Positions 40,101 to 51,011 of a DNA stretch of 59,739 bases are shown in pieces; the first letter of the stretch is position 1; each line of letters begins with the position of its first letter. The notes beneath the pieces are model-generated. The model searched no databases. It saw nothing but the letters and a program-made list of their open reading frames with translations, and had not been told where the DNA came from. The position numbers and the translations under genes are program-made. Source of the stretch: Blastopirellula marina DSM 3645 (GTDB taxonomy: Bacteria > Planctomycetota > Planctomycetia > Pirellulales > Pirellulaceae); NCBI RefSeq assembly GCF_000153105.1, contig NZ_CH672377.1:346985-406723 (forward strand), in the 5' to 3' direction.

Positions 40101-40289
40101 GTGCCGGTTATTAGCGAGCGTGGGAAAGAGCTGAAACGTCGTCGTCATCGTGCGAAATCGTACACGAAGTTCAAAGCGATTCTGGCGAAGAATCCGTCTG
40201 GCGAGATGAAGGCCCGCATTGCTGAGAAGCTGCGCCGTATGACTCCTTCGGCCGAACAGCTGATCAAAGAGTGGAAACTCATTGGTTAA
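40101..40289 (+). CDS. Small basic protein, planctomycete-conserved (DUF6800-like)
   Basis: 62 aa, GTG start with GGAG 6 bases upstream. The sequence is Lys/Arg-rich: ERGKELKRRRHRAKSYTKFK followed by a helix ending EKLRRMTPSAEQLIKEWKLI. Similar short basic proteins with KELxRRRHR occur widely in planctomycetes; I think this is the DUF6800 family but cannot verify it. The charge suggests RNA, ribosome or DNA binding. It is a solo gene with a good promoter and a strong terminator, which implies high expression. Confidence 0.75.
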   Translation: MPVISERGKELKRRRHRAKSYTKFKAILAKNPSGEMKARIAEKLRRMTPSAEQLIKEWKLIG

Positions 40290-40352
40290 TGCTGGCCTGC
40301 TTGGATTAGGTTCTTCCTCCTAGTCGCGGCGGCTGACTGAATGCAAATCAAA

Positions 40353-40389
40353 AGAGGCTCGGCGAAACCGCCGAGCCTCTTTTTTTTTC
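40353..40389 (+). terminator. Strong terminator, usable in both directions
   Basis: Perfect 12-bp stem AGAGGCTCGGCG/CGCCGAGCCTCT with an AAAC loop, then nine T residues on the plus strand. On the minus strand the stem is followed by TTTTG, so it can also end clpB transcripts. Confidence 0.93.
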
Positions 40390-40403
40390 CGCCCCTGGCA
40401 ATC

Positions 40404-43067
<2,664 letters not shown>

Positions 43068-43088
43068 CGTCCAAGCCTCCTTTGAAAA

Positions 43089-43111
43089 ATCTGCGCACAA
43101 CTTCAGCGCAG
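43089..43111 (-). other. Hairpin in the clpB leader
   Basis: CTGCGC (43091-43096) and GCGCAG (43106-43111) are inverted repeats 9 bases apart, about 24 bases before the clpB start codon and just upstream of its ribosome-binding site. It could be an operator or an RNA element; no known heat-shock consensus is met. Confidence 0.3.
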
Positions 43112-43230
43112 TTGTTTTTACCTGAATAGCGGCCAAAAATCGCCGAAAAAAGAGAATGCCCGAAAAGTCCAAGAGCGGGCTTCGCGCCGGCGTCGAGAGA
43201 AACTGAAGCCGGCTGTTGGCAAGCGAGATC

Positions 43231-43258
43231 CGCTGGGGACGATCGTCCGTCCCCAGCG
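43231..43258 (-). other. GC-rich hairpin downstream of dnaK
   Basis: CGCTGGGGACG and CGTCCCCAGCG pair perfectly (11 bp) around a 6-base loop, 19 bases after the dnaK stop. No T-run follows on the minus strand, so it is more likely an mRNA-stabilising or attenuating hairpin between dnaK and clpB than a classic terminator. Confidence 0.55.
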
Positions 43259-43277
43259 TTCTCAAGCAACTTGCAGC

Positions 43278-45218
43278 TTAGTCTTTCTTCACTTCAAACT
43301 CAGCGTCGATCGCATCGTCGTCGCCGGAGGATCCGGCTGCTTCGGCTCCCGGGGCTTCTGCTCCGGCAGCTCCGCCAGCAGCGGCGGCTCCTTCGTACAA
43401 CACTTTGCTCACCGCGTGGGAAGCTGCTTCCAGTTCGCTAATCGCCGACTTGATCGCATCGACGTCTTCGCCCTTGGCCGCTTCACGGGTTTTCTCGATC
43501 GATTGTTCCAACGGCTGTTTGTCGCTGTCGGAAAGTTTTTCACCGTTCTCTTTGATCAACTTCTCAAGCTGGAAGCACATCGATTCGGCTTGGTTGCGCA
43601 GATCGGCGAGTTCACGCTTTCGCTTATCTTCCGAAGCGTGCTCTTCGGCGTCCTTTTGCATCCGCTGAATCTCGGCTTCCGACAAGCCGGAAGACTGCTC
43701 GATTTTGACGTGCTGCTCTTTGCCGGTGCCGACATCTTTGGCCGACACGTTCAAGATGCCGTTTTGATCGAGATCAAACTTCACTTCAATTTGCGGCATG
43801 CCGCGCGGAGCCGGCGGAATTCCGTCGAGGTTGAACTGACCGAGCAAGCGGTTGTCTTCCGCCATCGGACGTTCCCCTTGGAACACGCGAATCGTCACCG
43901 CCGACTGACTGTCTTCCGCTGTCGAGAAGGTTTGCTTCTTTTCGGTCGGAATCGTCGTATTGCGCTCGACCAGCTTGGTGAAGACGCCGTTCAGCGTCTC
44001 AATACCGAGCGAAAGCGGAGTCACGTCCAACAGCAGCACGTCTTTGCGATCGCCTGACAACACGCTTCCTTGAATCGCGGCGCCAGCGGCGACCACTTCA
44101 TCAGGATTCACCCCTTTGTGCGGATCTTTGCCAAAGATCTTTTTGACCATCTCCGCGACTTTGGGGATGCGCGTCGAACCACCGACCAACACGACTTCGT
44201 CGATGTCGCTCGGCTTTAGGTTGGCGTCGGCCAACGCTTTTTCGACCGGCACGCGGCAGCGCTGAATCAAGCTGTCGGTCAGCTCTTCAAACTTCGAGCG
44301 GCTGATCGACATTTGCAAGTGCTTCGGACCCGACGCGTCGGCCGTAATAAACGGCAGATTGATGTCGGTCTGCGCCTGCGAGCTCAGCTCTTTCTTCGCT
44401 TTTTCGCACGCTTCCTGCAAACGCTGCAAAGCCATCGTGTCGTTGCGAAGATCGACGCCGTGCTCTTTCTTGAACTCGTCCGCGACGTAGTGAATCAGTT
44501 CTTCGTCAAAGTCATCGCCCCCCAAGTGCGTATCGCCGTTGGTGCTGATGACTTCAAAAACGGTCCGTTCCCCTTCTTCTTCTCCTTCGGGAGGAGAAAC
44601 TTCGAGGATCGAAATATCAAACGTACCGCCGCCCAAGTCGAAGACCGCGATCTTCTCGCTCTTCTGCTTGCCCAGACCATAGGCTAGCGCCGCCGCCGTC
44701 GGCTCGTTGATGATTCGCGCAACTTCCAAACCGGCGATCTGACCGGCGTCTTTGGTCGCTTGGCGTTGGGCGTCATTAAAGTAGGCCGGTACGGTGATGA
44801 CCGCCTTGTTGACCTTGTGCCCCAAGTAGGACTCCGCCGCCGCTTTCAATTTTTGCAGAACCTTGGCCGAGATCTCTTGCGGAGTATACTCGGCGTCGCC
44901 AATTTTCACTTTGACGTACTCATCCGCGCCGCCTACGACTTCGTAGGGGATCATCTTCTCTTCCGAGTCGACTTCGTTGTGACGACGACCCATGAAGCGT
45001 TTGATCGAGTAGACCGTCTTCTTGGGATTGGTCACCGCCTGACGACGCGCCGGTTCGCCGACCAGGACATCCCCTTTGTCGGTGAACGCCACGACGCTCG
45101 ACGTAAGCCGGTTGCCTTCCGCGTTCGGAATAATTTTGACTTCGGAACCTTCCATAATGGCGACAACCGAGTTGGTCGTCCCCAGGTCAATTCCAATGAT
45201 CGTTTCGCCTTGTGCCAT
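43278..45218 (-). CDS. dnaK: DnaK (Hsp70) chaperone
   Basis: 646 aa. ATP-driven folding chaperone. N-terminal phosphate loop [20 protein letters not shown], second phosphate loop [16 protein letters not shown], adenosine motif [17 protein letters not shown], linker region [19 protein letters not shown], then the substrate-binding beta-sandwich and helical lid. The tail is Ala/Gly-rich and ends [13 protein letters not shown], the bacterial type. AGGAGG precedes ATG 45218. grpE and dnaJ are not adjacent, and I see no CIRCE element upstream. Confidence 0.98.
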   Translation of the reverse strand: MAQGETIIGIDLGTTNSVVAIMEGSEVKIIPNAEGNRLTSSVVAFTDKGDVLVGEPARRQAVTNPKKTVYSIKRFMGRRHNEVDSEEKMIPYEVVGGADEYVKVKIGDAEYTPQEISAKVLQKLKAAAESYLGHKVNKAVITVPAYFNDAQRQATKDAGQIAGLEVARIINEPTAAALAYGLGKQKSEKIAVFDLGGGTFDISILEVSPPEGEEEGERTVFEVISTNGDTHLGGDDFDEELIHYVADEFKKEHGVDLRNDTMALQRLQEACEKAKKELSSQAQTDINLPFITADASGPKHLQMSISRSKFEELTDSLIQRCRVPVEKALADANLKPSDIDEVVLVGGSTRIPKVAEMVKKIFGKDPHKGVNPDEVVAAGAAIQGSVLSGDRKDVLLLDVTPLSLGIETLNGVFTKLVERNTTIPTEKKQTFSTAEDSQSAVTIRVFQGERPMAEDNRLLGQFNLDGIPPAPRGMPQIEVKFDLDQNGILNVSAKDVGTGKEQHVKIEQSSGLSEAEIQRMQKDAEEHASEDKRKRELADLRNQAESMCFQLEKLIKENGEKLSDSDKQPLEQSIEKTREAAKGEDVDAIKSAISELEAASHAVSKVLYEGAAAAGGAAGAEAPGAEAAGSSGDDDAIDAEFEVKKD

Positions 45219-45528
45219 AATGTAGATTCCTCCTCTTATGATTCGAGGTTCCCCTCGGTTTGCGTCTTGTTTTTCGGACGGTCCATGTAGAAAGCAAGCG
45301 ACATGCCAATGGGAAAAAAATCACGCAACATGAACCTAAGTCGCTATGTCAAAGTCACTTAGAAACATACCTGCCATGCCGAATTTTCCGGCCGATGCCA
45401 AATTGGCAGCAGATCTGGGCGGCGCGGCAGATGGGGGTTCGCGACGGGAGGCCGTCGATTACGATAGATGCGAACTCGTTTGACGATCGCCAGTTCGGGC
45501 GAATCGGCCCCGGCGGAGAACGGACGAA
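45219..45528. promoter_or_regulatory. Divergent dnaK/pheA regulatory region
   Basis: 310 bases. A small hairpin (CGAGG-TTCC-CCTCG, 45244-45257) lies in the dnaK leader. TTGACA occurs on the minus strand at 45352-45347, but no good -10 is at 16 to 18 bases. No CIRCE inverted repeat or HrcA site is visible. Confidence 0.4.
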
Positions 45529-46623
45529 ATGTCGAAAAAAAAGAGCGTGAAGCGCCCCACCCCCACCGCGCTCCAGCGCGAAGTGGACCAGCTTGACCGC
45601 GAACTGGCGGCCCTCATTCAGCAACGCGCCGACCTGATCCAGGTCGCGACCGAGTTGAAAGCGGCCGGAAATACGGTCGACGGCCTGATCGACGACGACC
45701 AACGGATCGAATCGCTCGCCCAGAAAAGCCGCGGCGCATTGCCTCCGCAGGAGATCCGGTCGATCTTTCGCGAAATCTTCAGCGGCTGCCGAAACGTCGC
45801 AGCCCGATTGAAAGTCGCGTTTCTCGGTCCCGAATACAGTTACAGCCATCAAGCGGCGATCGAAAGGTTCGGACAAAGCGCCGAGTTGGTTCCGGTCGCG
45901 ACGATCGCCGCCGTGTTCGAGGAAATCAGCCGCGGAACTTGTCAGTTTGGCTTGGTCCCGGTCGAAAATTCAAGCGACGGACGCGTCACCGACACGCTCG
46001 ACATGTTCGCCAAGCAGCCGCTCAAAATCTGCGGCGAAGTCCAACTGCGGATTCATCATTGCCTGCTGGCCAAATGCGATCGCGCGGCGATTCGCGAAGT
46101 CTACAGCAAGCCGCAAGCTCTCTCCCAGTGCCGCAACTGGTTGGCGAAGCATCTGCCGCAGGCCCGCGTCTGCGAAATCACCAGCACCGCCGCCGCTGCG
46201 CAATTAGCGACTCAGCAAGCAGGGGTCGCCGCGATCGCCAGCCGCGCCGCTGGAGTCAACTATGGCCTGAATTTCGCCGCAGAGAACATTGAAGACAACC
46301 CCCGCAACGTGACCCGCTTCGCCGTGATCGGCAACGAGTCTGGCAAGAAGACCGGTGACGACAAAACGGCGATGATGTTTCAGACCGAACATAAGCCGGG
46401 CGCGTTGGCCGATGCGATGAACATCTTCAAACGGAACCGGCTCAATCTGACCTGGATCGAGTCGTTTCCGGTCTCCGGCGGCGACCAGGAATATCTCTTC
46501 TTCGTCGAGATGGAAGGGCACGAAAGCGAGTTGAAAATCCGTCGCACGATCGCGGCGCTAGAAAAGAAAACGATCCGCTTTGAAGTGCTCGGCTCGTTCC
46601 GCAAAATGACCCCGACCGATTAG
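45529..46623 (+). CDS. pheA: P-protein: chorismate mutase/prephenate dehydratase
   Basis: 364 aa. Three parts: an AroQ-type chorismate mutase helix bundle (about 15-90, LQREVDQLDRELAALIQQRA), a prephenate dehydratase domain (about 95-275: VAFLGPEYSYSHQAAIERFG, FGLVPVENSSDGRVTDTLD, and NVTRFAVIGNES holding the catalytic TRF), and a C-terminal ACT domain (about 285-360, KPGALADAMNIFKRNRLNLT then WIESFPV), which normally gives feedback control by phenylalanine. It makes phenylpyruvate from chorismate for phenylalanine synthesis. GGAG is 10 bases before the ATG. It is a single gene, ended by a bidirectional terminator. Confidence 0.95.
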   Translation: MSKKKSVKRPTPTALQREVDQLDRELAALIQQRADLIQVATELKAAGNTVDGLIDDDQRIESLAQKSRGALPPQEIRSIFREIFSGCRNVAARLKVAFLGPEYSYSHQAAIERFGQSAELVPVATIAAVFEEISRGTCQFGLVPVENSSDGRVTDTLDMFAKQPLKICGEVQLRIHHCLLAKCDRAAIREVYSKPQALSQCRNWLAKHLPQARVCEITSTAAAAQLATQQAGVAAIASRAAGVNYGLNFAAENIEDNPRNVTRFAVIGNESGKKTGDDKTAMMFQTEHKPGALADAMNIFKRNRLNLTWIESFPVSGGDQEYLFFVEMEGHESELKIRRTIAALEKKTIRFEVLGSFRKMTPTD

Positions 46624-46741
46624 CGCGCCCCATTTTCGCGTAGAGCGGTTGCCAACCAGGTCAAGCGAATCGTTTGGCGGAGATCGCGCGATCAGCGATT
46701 TTGTCGCGATGGCTTCGCGGCGGATCTCGCCAAGAAAAAAT

Positions 46742-46788
46742 AAACGGAGCGTATGCTGGATCACGCCTAGCACACACTCCGTTTTTTT
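46742..46788. terminator. Bidirectional terminator between pheA and the VYW-tail gene
   Basis: AACGGAG (46743-46749) pairs with CTCCGTT, enclosing further partly paired GT/TGCT and TAGCA/AC segments. T-runs flank it on both strands (TTTTTTT after the plus-strand stem, TTTATTTTTT on the minus strand). It fits its place between convergent genes. Confidence 0.8.
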
Positions 46789-46864
46789 CGGACATTCGCT
46801 ACGATACGGTCGCGCGACGTTCAATTAGAGAGTCGCGCGATCATATCGCTAGGAACAAAATTTC

Positions 46865-47185
46865 TTACCAATAGACGCCGATCCGCGGGGTCACAACAGC
46901 GCCACCGTACGGGCGGCCATAGTATCCACGGTTATAACGGGGGCCGTAGCCATAGCCGCGGTATCCACGATAGTAAGGCGTTCGATATGCACGTCGGTAG
47001 ACCCGGCGACCGCGCCAAGCGACGTCTTGAACCTCATGCGTCGCAGTTGCATGCGGCGCTAACGTCGACTCTGAATTGCTGAAGCTTGGTCCGGCGTACG
47101 CGACGGTAAGTGCGACGGCGGCGAGACTGAGAATCGCCCACCGTCCGACGGTCTGAAATTGCTGGCGTAATTGCGAAATACCCAT
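46865..47185 (-). CDS. Small secreted Tyr/Gly/Arg-rich protein with VYW tail (copy A)
   Basis: 106 aa. Signal peptide from MGISQLRQQFQTVGRWAILS through the hydrophobic AAVALTVAYA. The mature part has AWRGRRVYRRAYRTPYYRGY, then Gly/Tyr/Arg repeats (YGYGPRYNRGYYGRPYGG) and ends AVVTPRIGVYW. It shares its N-terminal pattern (QFQxxGR), the AWRGRxVYRRAY motif and the C-terminal GGAVV-P-GVYW ending with the copy at 48034-48375. Low complexity suggests a structural or surface protein. A good site (AGGAGA) precedes the ATG. No known family. Confidence 0.75.
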   Translation of the reverse strand: MGISQLRQQFQTVGRWAILSLAAVALTVAYAGPSFSNSESTLAPHATATHEVQDVAWRGRRVYRRAYRTPYYRGYRGYGYGPRYNRGYYGRPYGGAVVTPRIGVYW

Positions 47186-47390
47186 TTTCTCTTCTCCTTA
47201 TCTTGGATGGGGTAATTGAAAACCATGGCCAGCTAAGTCGCAAAGTACATGCCAGGGATGAGCCCTGTACGATCCCAACCAGACTCGTCCCCCCCGAACT
47301 GCCGAAGTCCGACTTAATCGGTTGCGGGGGTTAAGGGCGAGCCAGAGCAGGAGGCAAAAGCGAAAGATTTTCGCTCCTAGAAAGATAGAC

Positions 47391-47413
47391 ACTCCACCGC
47401 CTGCGTGGTGGAG
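47391..47413 (-). other. Hairpin between VYW-tail genes
   Basis: CTCCACC (47392-47398) and GGTGGAG (47407-47413) pair around an 8-base loop downstream of copy B. No clear T-run follows, so terminator function is uncertain. Confidence 0.4.
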
Positions 47414-47446
47414 CGTTACAAAAACAGCCCGCATTGCCAATTGGGA

Positions 47447-47776
47447 TTACCAATAAACACGCGCATTCGGTATGACCACGACGCCGCCGCCGTTATGAAG
47501 AGGGCGATAGAACGGACGCGTGTTGTAGCCTGGTCCGTAAATGGGGCCGTAACCGCGATTGTAGCCAGAGTGGTTGTAAATAGGGCGTCCATAGATCGGC
47601 CCCATGTAGGTCTGCGCAAAGCCAGGGCCATTCCAGGCAACCGTTGACTTCCGCGGGGTAGACATCGCGGCCGAGTCCGATCCGGCAACAACGATGGTCC
47701 AAGCAACGGCGACTACCCCCAGTGAGATCCAGTGGCCAAACCGCCGGAAATGGATTCGCACGTGAGTCAAACTCAT
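47447..47776 (-). CDS. Small secreted Tyr/Gly/Pro-rich protein with VYW tail (copy B)
   Basis: 109 aa from ATG 47776, chosen because GAGGAG lies just upstream; a longer frame from 47857 lacks this. Signal peptide VRIHFRRFGHWISLGVVAVA then a hydrophobic run ending near VVAGS. The mature part repeats Tyr-Gly-Pro units (YMGPIYGRPIYNHSGYNRGY then GPIYGPGYNTRPFY) and closes GGGVVVIPNARVYW, the same ending pattern as copies A and C. It lacks the AWRGRVYRRAY motif. Function unknown. Confidence 0.72.
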   Translation of the reverse strand: MSLTHVRIHFRRFGHWISLGVVAVAWTIVVAGSDSAAMSTPRKSTVAWNGPGFAQTYMGPIYGRPIYNHSGYNRGYGPIYGPGYNTRPFYRPLHNGGGVVVIPNARVYW

Positions 47777-48033
47777 TGTCTCTTCTCCTCTCAAGGTTTT
47801 GGATTCATGGAAATCCAAGAAGGACCAATAACCGACGCAAACGCCGTTGCTCAGCAACCGCCAACAGAACGCGAAATGAGTTCACGCTCTGAGGTGGACC
47901 CGCTTCGTCAGGACCGAGCGCCTTCATCATGGCTGACGACGCTCTGCTAGCGAGACTTCGTCATGCATCTCGTCTTCTTTGATCGGCTATTCTTCCCCGA
48001 AGAATCGAAGAATCCCCCCTGACGCCGGTCACA

Positions 48034-48375
48034 TTACCAATAGACGCCGCCATACGGAGAGACGACGGCTCCGCCGTAAGGACTGCCGTAGTAGGTCGGT
48101 CCATAGACCGGTGCGTAGTAAGGTCGAAGCAGCGGCGCTCGATAGACAGGAGCCACCGGCGCCACGGGGATGACTGGGACGACGGGGACGACGGGACCGT
48201 AATAGGCGCGACGATAGACTCTGCCGCGCCAAGCGACATCGGTTGACGTTGATTCCGCCGCAGATCCCAACATGCTGGGCGCTGCAAACGCGAAAGTCAG
48301 CGCGAGGACCGAAACGCCGAGCACGAGCCTACGACCGATCTTTTGAAACTGACTACGAAATTGGGTCGAGACCAT
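48034..48375 (-). CDS. Small secreted Pro/Tyr-rich protein with VYW tail (copy C)
   Basis: 113 aa from ATG 48375. Signal peptide VSTQFRSQFQKIGRRLVLGV and hydrophobic SVLALTFAFA. The mature protein has AWRGRVYRRAYYGPVVP, a Pro/Val run (VVPVIPVAPVAPVYR), Tyr-rich repeats and the ending GGAVVSPYGGVYW. Clear paralogue of copy A. The ribosome-binding site is weak (AAAGAAAG). Function unknown; probably cell-surface or matrix associated. Confidence 0.75.
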   Translation of the reverse strand: MVSTQFRSQFQKIGRRLVLGVSVLALTFAFAAPSMLGSAAESTSTDVAWRGRVYRRAYYGPVVPVVPVIPVAPVAPVYRAPLLRPYYAPVYGPTYYGSPYGGAVVSPYGGVYW

Positions 48376-48540
48376 GGTTGGTGATTCTTTCTTTGGATGT
48401 GCGACTAGGAAAAGACGGCAGACCAATCGGAACGCAGAGTTCATTAGGCCCCCAAAATGGACCAAGAAGCAACACTTTCCCCCCATCCGGCCTGCATCCA
48501 ACCTTACTATCACAATGGGCTAGTCGCTAGCAACAAGCCC

Positions 48541-48597
48541 AATAAATGGGGTCAGGTCCCAATATTGTTGCAAAATTAGGACCTGACCCCATTTATT
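48541..48597. repeat. REP/REPIN-like inverted repeat (GGGGTCAGGTCC core)
   Basis: Two perfect 19-base arms, AATAAATGGGGTCAGGTCC (48541-48559) and its reverse complement (48579-48597), flank a 19-base AT-rich centre. The GGGGTCAGGTCC core resembles the REP sequences spread by REP-associated tyrosine transposases (RAYT/TnpA-REP) in many bacteria. No transposase gene is in the window. It could fold as a long hairpin in RNA or single-stranded DNA. Confidence 0.75.
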
Positions 48598-48634
48598 CCT
48601 ATTGATTTGGCGCATTTCTGCAGCGATCTCCCTC

Positions 48635-48664
48635 TCGACGGCGGGTCGCTCAGCGTGATATATT
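48635..48664 (+). promoter_or_regulatory. Possible promoter of the tpiA operon
   Basis: TATATT (48659-48664) with a weak -35 TCGACG (48635-48640), 18 bases apart. Confidence 0.35.
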
Positions 48665-48743
48665 GATCGATTCGTTCTTGGCGGCCCGGCTGTCATTCAC
48701 TCGATATCACTCGTTGTTCCCAGCCATCCAGAGGACTGCTCCT

Positions 48744-49496
48744 GTGAGACGACCTTTTATCGCCGGCAATTGGAAAATGAACTCCACTCGGGCGGAAGGG
48801 ATCGCCCTGGTCGAAGGGATCGCCAAAGGTCTTGCGGCTGATTGCTCGGTCGAAGTCGCGGTTTGCCCGCCGGCTTTGTACCTTGACGCGATCGTCGCCG
48901 CCGCCGGCGACAGCCCGATCGGCGTTGGCGCACAAAACATCTACTTCGAGGCGTCTGGCGCGTTTACCGGCGAGATTTCGGCCGCAATGCTCAAAGACAT
49001 CGGTTGCCAGTACGTGATCCTCGGCCATAGCGAACGTCGCCATGTATTTGGCGAATCGAGCTCCCTGATCAACAAGAAGGTCCATGCGGCCCTCGCGGCC
49101 GGCTTGGTTCCGATTGTCTGCGTGGGCGAACTGCTGGAAGAACGAGAAACCGGCAAAACGGCCGATGTGGTCGCCGAGCAGTTCTATGGTTCGCTGGCCG
49201 GCGTTTCTGCCGAGCAAATGGAATCCATCGTTTTGGCCTATGAGCCGGTTTGGGCGATCGGCACCGGCAAAGTCGCGACGCCTGAGCAAGCCGAAGCGGT
49301 CCACGCCGATCTTCGCAAGGTGATCGAGGCCCGATACAATTCGGCCGTCGCCGAAAAAGTCCGCATTCAATATGGCGGCAGCGTGAAGCCCGACAATGCG
49401 GCCGAGTTGCTCTCGCAGCCCAACATCGACGGCGCTTTGGTCGGCGGAGCCGCGCTGAAAGCTGATAGCTTCCTGGGAATCATCGCAGGCGCGTAG
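48744..49496 (+). CDS. tpiA: Triosephosphate isomerase
   Basis: 250 aa, GTG at 48744 with GAGGA 8 bases upstream; it gives the standard start [12 protein letters not shown]. Interconverts dihydroxyacetone phosphate and glyceraldehyde 3-phosphate. Catalytic residues are visible: Lys in NWKMN, His in [14 protein letters not shown], Glu in [12 protein letters not shown] (the flexible loop follows), and the phosphate-binding YGGSVKPDN and GALVGGAAL. It lies 46 bp before secG, a common bacterial order. Confidence 0.97.
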   Translation: MRRPFIAGNWKMNSTRAEGIALVEGIAKGLAADCSVEVAVCPPALYLDAIVAAAGDSPIGVGAQNIYFEASGAFTGEISAAMLKDIGCQYVILGHSERRHVFGESSSLINKKVHAALAAGLVPIVCVGELLEERETGKTADVVAEQFYGSLAGVSAEQMESIVLAYEPVWAIGTGKVATPEQAEAVHADLRKVIEARYNSAVAEKVRIQYGGSVKPDNAAELLSQPNIDGALVGGAALKADSFLGIIAGA

Positions 49497-49542
49497 CAGC
49501 GCAAGCGTTCGCCCTAAATCGCAACTACTCACGGATCGATCG

Positions 49543-50052
49543 ATGCAATACTTATTCGGAATTGTGCTGAGCCTTCTCTCGCTCTTCCTGATCCTGCTGG
49601 TTCTCGTGCAGCGCGGACGCGGCGGCGGTTTGACCGGCGCGCTGGGCGGCGCCGGCGGCGGCAGCGCGTTTGGCGCCAAAGCCGGCGACACGTTCACCCG
49701 AGTCACGTCCGTCGTGACCCTTGTCTGGATTTTGCTTTGCAGCGTCGCCCTGGCGATGTTGCAAACTTCCGGCGACTCGAAACTGCAAGGGGGCACGACT
49801 GCTCCGCCGATCACCGGCGCCGTTGGCGCTCCGGCGGCCGAAGGCGAGACTCCCGCAGCGACGCGCTTCAATCCCGGCGACGACGCAGCGCCGGCCGCGA
49901 CCACGCCTGACCTGGATCAACCGGCGACGGAAGCTCCGAAAGCGGAAACTCCCGCCGCGCCGGCAGCCGAAGCGCCGCAGACGGAAGCTCCCGCCGCGGA
50001 AGCTCCCGCAGCGGAAGCTCCCAAGTCCGAAGAAAAGCCTGCCGCCGAGTAG
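49543..50052 (+). CDS. secG: SecG preprotein translocase subunit with Ala/Pro/Glu-rich tail
   Basis: 169 aa. Two membrane helices (about 3-21, LFGIVLSLLSLFLILLVLV, and 53-72, TSVVTLVWILLCSVALAMLQ) flank the SecG loop QRGRGGGLTGALGGAGGGSA FGAKAGD-type segment, rich in Gly and conserved in SecG. SecG assists SecYE in protein export. After about residue 75 comes an unusual tail of about 95 residues, rich in Ala, Pro and Glu, with EAPxAEAP repeats; typical SecG is 75-115 aa. The tail would lie on one side of the membrane and looks disordered. Confidence 0.9.
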   Translation: MQYLFGIVLSLLSLFLILLVLVQRGRGGGLTGALGGAGGGSAFGAKAGDTFTRVTSVVTLVWILLCSVALAMLQTSGDSKLQGGTTAPPITGAVGAPAAEGETPAATRFNPGDDAAPAATTPDLDQPATEAPKAETPAAPAAEAPQTEAPAAEAPAAEAPKSEEKPAAE

Positions 50053-50126
50053 GCTTGGCTCTCCCTTGTTTCGGCCGTCGAACTTCACCGACGGTCTTGC
50101 CGTCCCGGTTTGAAAGCGTTCCGCTC

Positions 50127-51011
50127 GTGCTGCTAAGTATGACAGGCTTTGGCGAATCGCATGCCCAGCTCAACGGCTTGGCGGTGACCGTCGAAGTCCG
50201 CGCGGTGAACAACCGTTATTTCAAGCTGAACATCCGCGGCGCCGAGGGTTACGCTTGCTTTGAACCGCAGATCGAAGCGATCGTGCGGAAGCATGCAAAG
50301 CGCGGAACGATCAACGTCAACTATCGCGTTCATCGCCAGGCCAGCGCCGACGACTACCGCTTGAACGCCGCCGTACTGAAGAGTTATCTACAGCAGTTGC
50401 GTGGGGTTAGCAGCGACCTGGGGTTGGCCGAGACGCCGCACTGGGACAGCTTGTTGCAGTTGCCAGGCGTGATCGAAGAACGCAATTCCGAGGCGATTGA
50501 CGTCGACGCCGATTGGCCGCTGCTTGAGAAAGTATTGAACGAAGCGCTCACCCGGTTCACGCAAATGCGGGGCGAAGAAGGTCGCGCGACGAGCATCGAC
50601 CTGACCAACAATTGCCAAGAGATCGCCGTGCAGTTGGCCGAGGTCGAGAAATTGGCCCCGCAGGTGGTTGAGAATTATCGAACGCGCATCACCGAGCGAC
50701 TGAACAAGCTGCTGGAAGATTTTGACGTGACGGCCGACCCGGCCTCCGTCATTCGCGAAGTGGGAGTATTCGCCGACCGAACCGACATCTCGGAAGAAGT
50801 CGTGCGTCTGAAAAGCCACCTCGATCAATACGCGACGATCATGGAGAAAGAGGATTCGGCAGGGCGCAAGCTAGAGTTTCTGACGCAAGAGATGTTTCGT
50901 GAGACCAACACGATCGGCTCGAAAGCGAATGACTCCGAGATCGCACGCCGCGTCGTCGAAATGAAGACTTGCATCGAACGGATCCGCGAGCAGATACAAA
51001 ACGTCGAATGA
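50127..51011 (+). CDS. YicC/YloC-family endoribonuclease
   Basis: 294 aa from GTG 50127, giving the family's typical start (L-L-SMTGFGES). YicC proteins are endoribonucleases that affect stress responses and sRNA turnover. Visible features: LSMTGFGESHAQLNGLAVTV then EVRAVNNRYFKLNIR at the N-terminus, and the conserved C-terminal DUF1732 region DITEEVVRLKSH-like (DISEEVVRLKSHLDQY), GRKLEFLTQEMFRETNTIGS and a closing [17 protein letters not shown]. The ATGA at its end overlaps the start of gmk. Confidence 0.9.
   Translation: MLLSMTGFGESHAQLNGLAVTVEVRAVNNRYFKLNIRGAEGYACFEPQIEAIVRKHAKRGTINVNYRVHRQASADDYRLNAAVLKSYLQQLRGVSSDLGLAETPHWDSLLQLPGVIEERNSEAIDVDADWPLLEKVLNEALTRFTQMRGEEGRATSIDLTNNCQEIAVQLAEVEKLAPQVVENYRTRITERLNKLLEDFDVTADPASVIREVGVFADRTDISEEVVRLKSHLDQYATIMEKEDSAGRKLEFLTQEMFRETNTIGSKANDSEIARRVVEMKTCIERIREQIQNVE

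Larger units (their letters stand above)
48376..48743. other. Intergenic region between the VYW array and tpiA
   Basis: 368 bases. It holds the REP-like inverted repeat (48541-48597) and a possible tpiA promoter (48635-48664). No gene is visible in the remainder. Confidence 0.5.

Noticed and set aside
43154-43188. Possible terminator between dnaK and clpB (GCCCG/CGGGC with later T-run)
   Set aside because: Only a 5-bp stem with a 12-base or longer loop and the T-run displaced by five bases; too weak to call.
47405-47647. Plus-strand frame across VYW copy B
   Set aside because: The minus strand has a signal peptide, ribosome-binding site and family tail; the plus frame has none.
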